From positions 132,636-196,635 of the forward strand of contig NW_019091508.1 of the NCBI RefSeq assembly GCF_001949145.1: DNA of 64,000 nt. The letters run 5' to 3'. Both the position numbers and the translations under genes were made by a program. Of the stretch, positions 14,807 through 25,089 are shown piece by piece (position 1 is the first letter of the stretch; the number at the start of each line of letters is the position of its first letter). The notes beneath the pieces are model-generated. The model worked only from the letters and a program-made list of their open reading frames with translations, ran no database searches and was not told where the DNA came from. The DNA comes from Acanthaster planci. Its lineage: Eukaryota > Echinodermata > Asteroidea > Valvatida > Acanthasteridae.

Positions 14807-14879
14807 AGAGCTACGGCTAGGTCTATTGTCTACGCGTCTCCACACGTTTCCAATGGAGAGAAGACCTAGGCGTAGCTCT
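14807..14879. repeat. Inverted repeat, 18-bp arms
   Basis: AGAGCTACGGCTAGGTCT at 14807-14824 pairs with AGACCTAGGCGTAGCTCT at 14862-14879, with one mismatch in 18 and a 37-base loop. It could be the core of a small inverted-repeat element or a structured intronic sequence. No target duplication is apparent. Confidence 0.7.
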
Positions 14880-15479
14880 AGACAACAGATTCGAATGCAG
14901 CCTCAGATTGCTATAAAGCACTCCTGAATTTATGTTCTTTGCCCATGTCAGCAAATGTTGTACGTGTAGGGTGTACATGTACATGTTTGTGAATTGTTTC
15001 ATTCCCAGATAAGCTGTATGTGTTGATGCATCTTTTTGTAAATGGCAAGCCCGTTTGTTTCATATCCATCAGTTCATGCACAAAGGTTGAGGCAGATCTG
15101 TTCCAATATGCACTCCTCTTATGATGTCATGGTGATACAGTGAGTTAGCACTCAAAGAATGAAGTAAATCGTGGCTTGTGGCCAAATTGTTGAAAAAAAC
15201 TGAAGTTGACCATACTTTCATTGTAACTCCTTCCATCAGATGCAAGATCATAACCATTCTGTGACAGTTGTCCTATCTTCTTCATGCAACACATTGTGTG
15301 TGCACCCTGTCGGATTGGTATAGACAGTAATGATACAATACAATACATTTTACTGGACTTTTTCCCCAACAGTGCAAAACAGTCTGCTTGCCGAAACTGA
15401 TAACAGTCTGCTCACAGCTTTTTTTAGGGGAACGGTTACTGCTTTCCATGCTACCATAATCAATTTGTTCTCCCTCTAG

Positions 15480-15625
15480 GGCTGTGGCTCCCATCGCTCA
15501 GGTCATCGGGGCGAGGCGAGGTCTCTTCTCTTCATCTAACCGCCGTCACTCCGACCCCCAGAGTAAAGCGCAGCCACCAGGAGCGATGACACAAGGGCCG
15601 GACACCAAGGGTGCCACTGGATCAG
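15480..15625 (+). CDS. Internal coding exon of an unidentified gene (partial protein)
   Basis: The exon is preceded by a pyrimidine-rich acceptor (TTCTCCCTCTAG) and followed by GTGGGT. It begins with one base completing a codon and leaves one base over. The next exon (23732) begins with two bases, so the junction codon is G+GT (Gly) and the frame is kept. It encodes 48 full residues starting AVAPIAQVIGARRG and running into a basic, Ser-rich stretch. RRHSDP fits the RxxSxP pattern of a mode-1 14-3-3 site (known motif; use here is inference). I do not recognise the family. Upstream exons lie outside the window or were not detectable, and the phosphosite suggests a regulated cytoplasmic protein only weakly. 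Confidence 0.8.
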
Positions 15626-16693
15626 GTGGGTACTGCTCGGTCAGAATACTGCCTCTGCCATTGGCTGATGAGGGATCGGCCGCAGAGGTGCAGGATAAAG
15701 GCTGGTTCTTGCCTTGAGGAACTCTAACATGGGGTCAATTGACATAATTGTCACCTGCATGCAAATTTGGTTATGGCCAGTCAGTCTGTAAGAATTGTCA
15801 AAATGTGCGTTGCGACCATTGAAATCACTGAACGGCGATCGCCTGCACTCATTCTCGTGAGGACAGGTTTGCCAGTCTAGGTCCATGCAGGAGTTTAGAC
15901 ACAAAATGTCACTAGTTCCTGCAGGCAAAGAGCTCTTCAGAGTTTGGATAGAACTGGCCTCGGTAAAAAAAAAAAAAAAAGATAATCTACTTTGCTACTG
16001 TTTGTCAAAAATAGGATTTGTTTTGTTACTGTCATGTTTTTGGACCATAAATGCTTCAATTAGTTTTGATAACTTTCCATGTGCATGTGCTGTATTAGGG
16101 ACCATTACGACTGGTGCGGATGGGGGATAAATATGCAGCAAAATAAAACTGGATTGTCCAATCACAGTTTTGTGCATTTCTTTCAAAAACCAATGTGTGA
16201 CATACATGAGCTCATTGATGTGAAATGCAGATTGCTTAGAATGTATGTATGGACAAAAATAACCTTGCAAAGTTGTGCTTTAACCACCCAGTTTTTCCGA
16301 GCTTCATATGTGTCCCATATTTGTACCATTTCTGATGGTCCCTACAAATAGACTTTTACCTTTTGCGAATGAAGCAGGAGTGAGACAATGGCAGTAACAG
16401 GCTTTCAGTGAATGGTTCATGTTGATGACAAATTACTAGTAAATACATTGTATGTGTCATTGCTTGAATTCAAACATGGTTTTTATGGGTGAATGAATAC
16501 ACATAGGGTATATGCGTAATCTTTAAGTGGAAGGTGCTCTGCTTAAAGGAAAGTCCCTTTTCTTCAAACAGTCTTCATCGTTTTTTCAAGAGGTCCTTCT
16601 GACAGACAGCTAAGTGTCCCTGATATAGTACTGAAATTCCTCACAACTGTTGACAATTGATCATCTTAAAATCTGCCTCAAGGGGCCTGTAGG

Positions 16694-17280
16694 TTACGTG
16701 TACATTTCATTCATTCATTTTTCAATTTGAGAACCAAATCAAACAACCAAAAACAAGTTGTTTTGTTTTCGATTTGAAAACAAAACTGAAAACCGAAAAT
16801 CAAGTCATTCCTTGTTTTTCAATGTGAAAACAGAAAACGAATTATCATTTTTCAAAATGAAAATGAACAACAGCGTAATCTATTGAAAACAGTTCCATTT
16901 TTCATTGTGTAACGTAAGAAGCATTTTTGTTGGCCATTAAATCAAACATTGCTGAACTAGGGAACACAAAGAATGTTTTGCTTATAAAGTGAAAAGAGGA
17001 GCAACTCGGAAGGAAAATTTTTGCATGCTCAGAGGCAACTTATATCTTGAGAAGTGCTCAGAGACGTCCGTAACACCTTGAAATTACATGGGATTAGTTG
17101 GGATAAAAAGTGAAAACAGGATTACTTTCCTTTTTCGTTTTGAACAGGAAAAACAAGAAATGACTTCTTTGTCTTTTTCCTCATTTTTTGATTTCAAATT
17201 GAAAACGGAAAACGACTTGTGTTTGGTTATGTGATATTCATTTTCAAATCAAAAAAGGAATGAACAAAATGTACATGGAC
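16694..17280. mobile_element. Non-autonomous foldback/MITE-like element with 8-bp target duplication
   Basis: The two ends are long imperfect inverted repeats. The left begins TTACGTGTACATTTCATTC; the reverse complement of the right begins GTCCATGTACATTTTGTTC. Similarity continues for roughly 150 to 200 bases through A-rich GAAAAC-type motifs. The octamer CCTGTAGG flanks the element exactly on both sides (16686-16693 and 17281-17288), as expected for a target-site duplication. An 8-bp duplication is typical of hAT transposons (known), so a hAT-mobilised element is the leading guess. No transposase ORF is present. Confidence 0.85.
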
Positions 17281-17413
17281 CCTGTAGGCTAGCCACGCTC
17301 AGGTGTGGTGTCTGCTCAGTGTGTTTTATCGTCAAATTCAGGTGAATACTCTATCTTCCCAAAACAGTGCTGTGGGGTTGGAACTAAGTCCTTTGTGTGT
17401 TAGCCTTAAACAG

Positions 17414-17453
17414 AGTCTGTCTGTCTGTCCATCCGTCCGTCCGTTCGTCTGTC
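17414..17453. repeat. Tetranucleotide microsatellite (GTCT/GTCC)
   Basis: An interrupted run of GTCT, GTCC and GTTC tetramers is followed by a T tract. Simple sequence only. Confidence 0.8.
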
Positions 17454-20400
17454 TTTTTTTTTCATTTCATTCCATTGCAAGACACCTAGTTTGGGAAATC
17501 TTTTTGGATTTTTGTTTAATAATAACTACTTATTATTTGCATCAGCAAAGAAATTAATTTTAAGTTTTGGAGCAAAGAATGTAAAGTTATAGGAAAGAGA
17601 GAGACTATGAATGCTGCAGCAGTTAGTGTCTGAGGTTTGATGGCCTTTGTGTAGGTAGGCGGGTTCTCAACCAACTGGTGCTTTTGGCTATACATGTAGT
17701 GAGCTCTAAATAAAGTCCTCCCTGGGTAGGTCATCAGGTGCTGACATTGTGGTATATGGAGCTTGCAATAGTCCTTTAAATGCCAATCTATGCACCCATT
17801 TTAGGTGGCCTGAAACAGTTTGGGAAAGCTTAAAGGTCATGTCTCCTAGCTGCCCTGCCCAAATCTCCCAGTTTTAGGCACTAGTAGAAGACAACATGAC
17901 AGCATTCTGAGAAAAAAAAAGTCTTGTGGGTTTCATACCGAATTTTTTACAAACTATTTTTGGTCCTCTCCCTCCTCGCAAATATCCTTCATTTAATAAG
18001 AAAATATCCAAGTTTTGCCGCTTTTTTTTGGCATCTGGCCCCCTTAATTTTTTTGGGGGGGGTTCTTCGATGGTGTTTTGTGGGTTTCCTTTGGGGAGCA
18101 ACATGTTGGTTAACCATGGTCCAGACAAGAGGCAGTTTGTCTGGTATGAGAGCATTGGTGGGTGTTTGCCCGTCTGCGGTTTCTCTGGTCCATTTTGAAA
18201 AAAAATTGCAGACGCCATACCATCCTCTCAAGATGGCTCCAGACATTCTTAATGTAGTCTGAAATACCCCGCACCTGATGAAAGCTATTCTAGGGGATAG
18301 TTTGAGGATGAAAACAGGAATTTTCAAGGGATAATGTGACTCAACCTATGGCCAATTTCTCAAGAGCGAGGAAGTACTCAAACAATTCCTAAGACTGAGT
18401 CCTAGTGAGTCTTTGCTTTTGGCATGTCAATCTCTCCTCTCCTAGCCCTTCCTGCAAAGAAATATAGGGACCACCCCAAATCTGGGGAATTGTTGGGTTT
18501 ATTTGTTTTACAGTTGTCATAGTTTGTTTTTTGTGTGTAGTTTATTTGTTGTAGGTTTGTTTTGGGATGGGAAGACTTAAAGACTAAGCCCAAATGAACC
18601 CTTTAAGTTAATGGAGGCTATTGTGGACGTTAAGTTTGTTCTACATGTAGATGGTCTGTTTTTCATTTTACAACACAGAACATTGACCGTTCATTCTGGT
18701 TTGTTTTTGATGAGTGTGGTTAAGCAATTTGGGTATTGTTCCCAAACTCTTGCTCTACAGGTCGGTTGTACATGTACATGTGCAAACAGAATGTAATCCG
18801 AAGTGACACAGATGCCATTTTTGTTAACAGTGGTAGAGATGCTGTACTTCTCTATTTACCACTCTTCAGTTATTTCTTTGAAAGGATGGTGCTTAATCAC
18901 TCAGAAATCCATACTCGCAAAAAGAAACCAACCAAAACCATGACAGAAATGTCTCCAGTGGTTCCAGACAATGTCAGGACTTCTCATGAGACAAAGCCTT
19001 CCTGCCGTTTAGAAATGACATCTTGGAAACCCACCGCAAATATCTCAAGTGGAGTTCCGAGAAGCTCAAGTCCCTCCGTGTGGTCACACGGGCTTCGCGG
19101 ACATCATCATCTGTTACTGTCAGATGACAGGGTGCTGTCTGGGCTGAACAGCATGAGGACTTGTTGCTCGTGGGGGAAAAGTCCCTGGCATTGGGCTAGG
19201 TGGAGTGAAGGTTGTTACTGTGGTCTGCATTTCAGGGAAGGTGCCAATTTAGGGCCATTCTGGGTGCACTCCGCTAATTTAAGCCCCTATTGAAAACAGT
19301 GTCAAATTTAAATCAAAGTTAAGGGCTGAATAGCTGGCAAGGCAACATTGCCTGGGGTTTCTTAAATAAAAATCAAATGATTATCTTGTCCTTCATCTTT
19401 CAGTGCCTTTTCAATGTTGGGGAGTCAGCCAATTAACTGAACTGTTAACTTAATTAACTAACTGTTCACATGAAACAAACTCAACCCCAACAAAGTGATT
19501 GGGAATCCGGATCTCGATCCATGATCCCAATGCTGGTTTGCACCATTCATTAGGCAGGATCTGGTGTCAGTGAAACATCTTTGGATCATTGATCACAATG
19601 GGGATACACTTAAATTGGCCCTCATTAGTCAGTGTACTACATGATCTTGCTAGTTAGAGAAACTTGTACGTATACATGTCCCTTTAGATTCTTGGGGATA
19701 TACATGTAGGAACAGTGGAGGACCAGGTATCTGATTTTTGAAGCAAATTTATCTCCCCCCCCAAAAAAAAAAAGTACTGCAAGACTTGAATGAAGTGAAT
19801 ACATCTCAGTGGCTTGGTTGGGAGAGTGTTTGTGTAGAAAGCCCAACACTACGCCTGTGTGTGTTTATAACCCTGTGTTTGGTCAGTATCAAGGCAAAAG
19901 TATGCTTATGTAACACGTAAAGAAAATACATGAAGTTGGATTTGGACACAGGTTGCCCAGGCTTGCAAAAACCTTTTGAAAAGGTTGCCCAAATGTTGCT
20001 TTAGGTTGAAAAAAAGAAGGGGTTCGTGATTCATTCTTTTTGCAGACCTTTCCATTTTTATGTTCTAGTACTTAATAAGAAGCGTTTGGTTTACCAAATG
20101 GCCTCATACAAAATGTGGTGCCTCATTAAAGGAAGTTGTCATTGTCCCAGTTCCAAATTTGCGCTGTGATTACACATGATTGATGGCTAGGTCAGAAATC
20201 TGTCACTCTTGCGGCTTTGCAGTGGGCCTTATCGCGGTTGCTTCATGTCACATGGTTAACATTTGACACCAGTCAAAGGATACACCTAAGTTTGCTCATG
20301 ATGAGTTTCACATGTTGGTTCCCTTGACCCAGTTTTCTCCCTAGCCAAAGAGCGTTCATGTAGTATTGGAACAAGATATCCAGTTGATCGGTTGACAAAC

Positions 20401-22494
20401 AACTTGTTGTTCCATTTTCATCTTAACCGTACATTTATCTTTTACTTCTTTTTGGGGGGGGGGCTACCCCACAGGTGCATGGTCAGTGTCTTGTTTTTCC
20501 TGTACATTTTTTAGCCCCTCTGGAAGTTGATTTATTCTCAGCTGGAAATCTCGTTTTTGAATTTCGGTGAAAACAGGATAAAAATAGACCTTTGATAGGA
20601 CTGACTGCTGCGTTTGCTATTGAAACAGGCGCTGCCAGGTTTAAAGTAGCTTAATTCGAGAATCAAGTAAGGGCAACAGGTTATCTTCTATGAAATGCAG
20701 CTTTTGTTCTTCAGCATTTCGATTATGTATCTCCATTGCATGTGAAGTAGGGCTCTCAGAAGTTACATGACACACCCCATATAAAATCTCAGACTTCTTT
20801 TTTTTTTTTGGTGTGTTTTTTGGGGGGTGGGGTGGGGAAGAAAATAGTCCCTTATTTAACATATGTAATGGAAAACCCATTTGTTGTTGTTGAGAATTCC
20901 TTAGGGATGTCTGTTGTTCTCATCAATCTTTGAAGTCCTTTCGGCTCAATGAGCAGTTTGGTAACTTTTTTAAGGCATGAGATATTGCCCCAATCCCTCC
21001 AAATTTTTTTTTCCTCATGAAAAGGACTGCCTTACAAGATGCCAGTATGGCTGAGCTATGCCTTTGTATGTGGCAGCATGCTCTTCGAGTTTATGGACAA
21101 AGAACATCTGTTGGGCATTCTGCCCGGCTTGGTTTCTCTGAAAAACCAGAGTGGTTGGTTTGGTGTTTAGACAGCACTGGTTTTCACCACAGAAATTCCA
21201 TCGGATTGTGCATATTGGCAGTTGTGATATGTTTTGAAGACAGCATTTGTAGTTCTTTTTCTCCAATCAAGCATCTTTGAAAACATCCCCCTACAGAATA
21301 ATGAGAAATTAGCTTTGCATCTTTTTTCAGTATTTTAAATAGTGTAAGCTTTTAATGGATTTTTAATTGATTTGTGTCATTTCTAATTCTGTATTTGTTC
21401 CCTTCACACTAATTTCTCAAGTGCAAACTCAGAAAGTGAGACCCAGGGACAGGGAGAAGGTAGATGAAATGATTTACCTGTCTTTTATTCCTTTTTTTTT
21501 TGAGCCATCTGCAAATTACTTTTCCTGTTTTTTTTTTTGGAAAAGAATGAGAAGAAAAAGAACAAATTTAGCCTGGCATGCTGTTAGGTAATGTCAAACC
21601 CTTGGGCATGACAACCTCTGACCCTGTGTACTTTGACTTTGTTTGTAAGAGCCAAATGATTTCTGTATAATTCCAACCGAGTGATGTTCCCGTTTTGTTA
21701 TTTGATTTTTAATTGTGGCCATTTTGTTCCTTTAATCCCCTTGCATCGGCTTCCACAAATTGAGAACCATGTTATTGAGACCTTTTTGAATGTCTCATGC
21801 ATCTCTGTTCATGTGATTGGTCCACAGCACTGTTTCAGTAGACTTTCAGGGTGAGAAAGGGGGATTGGGCCTGGGTCATGCATGTGGGCCTTTCATCAGG
21901 GTGTGGCCAAGGGGAGGTTTAGTATCTCTGTTTTAAAATTCCTGTTCTGCCTCAAAATCCCTGAGAAATATCCTAAATTCAATTTTGATATAGAGGATAA
22001 AGGCTTTTTTGTGTGTACATGTACTGTTAAGTAGTCCTACTAAAAAGTATGTGAAGTGCACAACTTAAGGCGCCTCTCCATATGCACGTCTACTATTGCA
22101 TCAAGCGTTGCGTATCCGTCCAAATCACTCCCAGCGATTTTGATGGCCAAACTCAACGCACATGTGTGTTATGTTTATGGAATTGATTTTTGTGTCCATG
22201 AAAGTGGAATGCATGAACGTCTCATGTATGCAGTGCACCTAAAAAAAAAAGGTAGAAATGGACATGTGCCTTTATTCAGCAGCTAGATGAAGATTTCAAA
22301 TCCTCGTTTTGCTTTTTTGGACTTTTTTGGTTTTTGTGATTTGTGTAACCTTGCTGACGCTATACAGGAATAGTAGAACGGGCATTAGGCACTAAGCTGC
22401 TTGCCTGATGCAGGACACACAGGACCGGTTTTTATCTGAACATGGACAACACTGTTAAGTCATTGCACAGGAAGAATGCGCTTTAGCGTGGTTG

Positions 22495-22557
22495 CTCGAC
22501 GGATTAAACTCAAAGAGTCCTGTAGCATTAGACTCTTTGATATTTTTGTCTGTCGAG
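22495..22557. repeat. Imperfect hairpin
   Basis: TCAAAGAGTC at 22510-22519 pairs with GACTCTTTGA at 22531-22540. The flanking CTCGAC (22495-22500) and GTCGAG (22552-22557) also pair, giving two stacked stem blocks around an 11-base loop. No target duplication was seen and the function is unknown. Confidence 0.6.
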
Positions 22558-23081
22558 GCTGAAATTGCTTCTCTTTCTTATCTTCTAGTCCTATTCTGAA
22601 TTTTAAAAAGTTCACATCCCAGAAGGGAAAATGAGGGGAATTATCTTTGGCTCATGAGACTGCAGCAGCTTGTCATACCCTCTTACATGTACCTTCCCTT
22701 TCCCCAACCTCACTCTCCATCCCGCCAGACCCTCCTGCCATCTCTAGCTCCTCCCTTCTCCAGCTCCTACTTACAGTGCCCTACAATCTCAATGTACCTG
22801 TTGATAAAAGACTAACATCTGTAGTGAATGTCACTAACACTATCAGTGATCTATGTTAAGAGTCCACAGTGAGGGACGTTCAAAGCTTTTCTTTGTTCCT
22901 ATCAAAGTCGACTTGAGTTTCGTTACTGACTAGTTTCACATGAGTAATAACACACTTAAGGCCAACAGAAAGGGCTGGCGGAGGTTCTAAGCAGTGTGTA
23001 ATAAGCCTTTAGTGAATTAAATTTGAATAAATTTGGTACAATGAGTTATTTGATTGTACGTAAACACAATCTAAATTCCCC

Positions 23082-23281
23082 AGACTAAAGACACTGTTGC
23101 TATTCCGCGTGATTCGGGGCAAGCTTTTGCATAGGGACCACTATCTCTGGAATGGACTGGTTGCTTTGTGCCCTTTTAATCCATTGAAACAGGGTATTGG
23201 TGCGAGGCATCTCTCAAGTAACTTTCAGCGAAAGCTTGCTCCAAATCACGAGGTACCGGTATAGCAACAGTGTCTTTAGTA
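23082..23281. mobile_element. Short inverted-repeat (MITE-like) element
   Basis: The left end ACTAAAGACACTGTTGCTAT and the right end ATAGCAACAGTGTCTTTAGT are exact reverse complements over 20 bases. Similarity resumes inward at CGTGATTCGGGGCAAGCTTT against AAAGCTTGCTCCAAATCACG after a short gap. Total length is about 200 bases with no ORF. I could not identify a clear target duplication, so the family is open. Confidence 0.75.
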
Positions 23282-23731
23282 CGCAGGATTCAAATGGGTA
23301 TGTTCACGTGAATTTAAAGAACTAATGTAAGCGTTTGAGACTTTATTCAGATTTAACTTGCAAAGGCTTATTAGAGGCTGTTGATCACAGGGCTGGTTGT
23401 AGGTACAGAATTTTGAAAGCAGGTTAGTAATAAGCATTTTGTGATTTGCCAGATTTGGGGTTTGCTTTCAGGGTAGCATACATATAAGAGAGTCCAATTT
23501 TCATGGCTCAATTCATTTAAAGTCTCAATTTGTGTTTTTCTTTTGGAAATGAATATCTCACTCTTGTATTTTTCATTGTCACTTAAGATGAGCTAACTAT
23601 GTACTGTACTTTAAAATCTTTTGCACATGTAACAGATGGAACATTTGTTTGTAAAAGCAAATATTCGTTCTTGAACTTATTGTATTGTATACACTCACTT
23701 GACCTGGTTTTACATGGATTCTTCTGTGCAG

Positions 23732-24747
23732 GTTCACCAGCCAAGAGCAAGCCCAAGCCGGTATCGGGATCGCCGTCTCACACCCCCTCCAAGAGCCGCT
23801 GGACCGGGGCCAGGAGGCCAGTCACTGGCTCGCCGGAAGTAGAGGAAGCCAAGGACGCCATGTCACCATCGGCCTTCGGCACTCCTCCAATGGATGAAGA
23901 TCAGCCCGCCCACGTCCAGCCAGATTTTGACAGCAGCAGCAGCAGTAACAATGCTGTCACCTTTGACAGTGATGACAACTTCTACCAGCCAACCAGTGAG
24001 CTTGATGACGATCAGTCTGCTTTACCTCCCACCCTGGCCAAGTCCAAAGCCCCGCCCCTCACCCTCATCCCAAGCTCCAACTCTGCCAAAGGCCATGTGG
24101 AGTCACCCAAGCTCCTCCCTCCAGCATCAGAAGAGCGTGTCCGCAGCTTCAGTAGTACCTCCTCAGATTTGGCCAGAGCGTCAGGGCCCACATCCCTTCC
24201 ACTTGTCTCGCCATTTGCAAGCAAGAGCCCAGCCACAATAGATGTGAATCCAATCTTTGCCTCAGTGGATAAGTCGGACACCACATCTGTGGAGAGTGCC
24301 CAGGCTTCCCTGTCCAGGCTCAGCCAAAGCTGGAAGGACTCAGAGCCAGACTTGGTGGAAATGAAGTCATTTTCACAGTGGCCTCAGGAATCAGATGATC
24401 GTCTGACCAACCCTGATCTATCAGACCCTAGCAGGACAGAAGGGGAGACGCAGATGGCCTCGGCAGGTCCTTTAGAGAAGGATTTGTCATCATCAGTCTC
24501 AGAGAACAGCAGGCAGGGGCTAGACTGGGTGAGCATCAGTGATAGGGACAGTCCATCAGATGCCAGACTTAGTCTTGATAATGACCCCCGAGGGTCCCTC
24601 TCAGACCCTGATCAGCTACCAGCACAGCAAGGGGTACCTTCCTTGGACGAGTCACTGCAGAGCATGGTGCAAGCCCAGATGCAGAGCTTGGCAACCTCTA
24701 GTCACTGTGACGGCGATTCTTCATCACCACCAGGAGAAATTGTGTAG
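23732..24747 (+). CDS. Last coding exon of the same unidentified gene, Ser/Pro/Asp-rich tail
   Basis: The acceptor CTTCTGTGCAG lies at 23721-23731. The first two bases complete a Gly codon from the exon ending at 15625, and the frame then runs 338 codons to TAG at 24745-24747. The product is low-complexity and probably disordered: a basic Pro/Ser/Lys start (SPAKSKPKP), an Asp/Ser stretch with five consecutive Ser residues, many SP and TP dipeptides, and a C-terminus ending GEIV. GC content and codon use are clearly higher than in the flanking introns. An ORF can be extended upstream to 23599, but the part before 23732 is intron-like. No folded domain is visible, and I cannot name the family. 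A scaffold or trafficking regulator is possible but unsupported. Confidence 0.85.
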
Positions 24748-25085
24748 GCACGATCCGTAACCAGGAGGATTTTGCCAGACCCTATCCAGCACAGAGAGAA
24801 GTTTGCTAGCTTTACATGTAGATAACATAATCCACTTCTAGCTGCAGTTGAAATCTTTCAGAAACTGCCCGGCAGCAGAAAGGAAAATCCGTCAGACATC
24901 ATTTAGCAGTGCGAGCAGTTCTTAGATCTCTTCCAAGACAAGGAGAAGTTGAAGTTCTTCCAACCGTAGCACAGCGTAATCATCTAGATCCCATCCACCG
25001 CCTGGAGAATCCTCTGATGCCCCTTCAACTTCTAGGTCAGAAACAAACTGTGCTGTAAAAATAAAGTTCACTGCTATATACTAAT
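24748..25085 (+). other. 3' UTR of the gene ending at 24747
   Basis: The sequence between the stop codon and the first canonical AATAAA has no continuing open frame. The end position is estimated at about 20 bases past the signal. Confidence 0.6.
25060..25065 (+). terminator. Polyadenylation signal AATAAA
   Basis: A canonical AATAAA lies 313 bases past the stop codon, followed by a GT/CT-containing stretch. A second AATAAA at 25692-25697 could serve as an alternative distal site. Confidence 0.6.
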
Positions 25086-25089
25086 CCGA

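Larger units (their letters stand above)
15626..23731 (+). other. 8.1-kb intron carrying two inverted-repeat elements
   Basis: This lies between two phase-matched exons. It begins GTGGGT and ends CTTCTGTGCAG. It contains an A tract (about 15965-15980), the foldback element at 16694-17280, a tetranucleotide repeat at 17414-17453, a hairpin at 22495-22557 and the element at 23082-23281. The longest open frame inside (18736-19293) shows no domain or splice support and is treated as chance. Confidence 0.75.

Noticed and set aside
18736-19293. 185-codon open frame in the large intron
   Set aside because: Random-looking composition, no family, no acceptor or donor in frame, lies within a well-supported intron.
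23599-23731. Upstream extension of the last coding exon to an ATG
   Set aside because: The sequence before 23732 is AT-rich and ends in a clear acceptor; the phase matches the exon at 15480.
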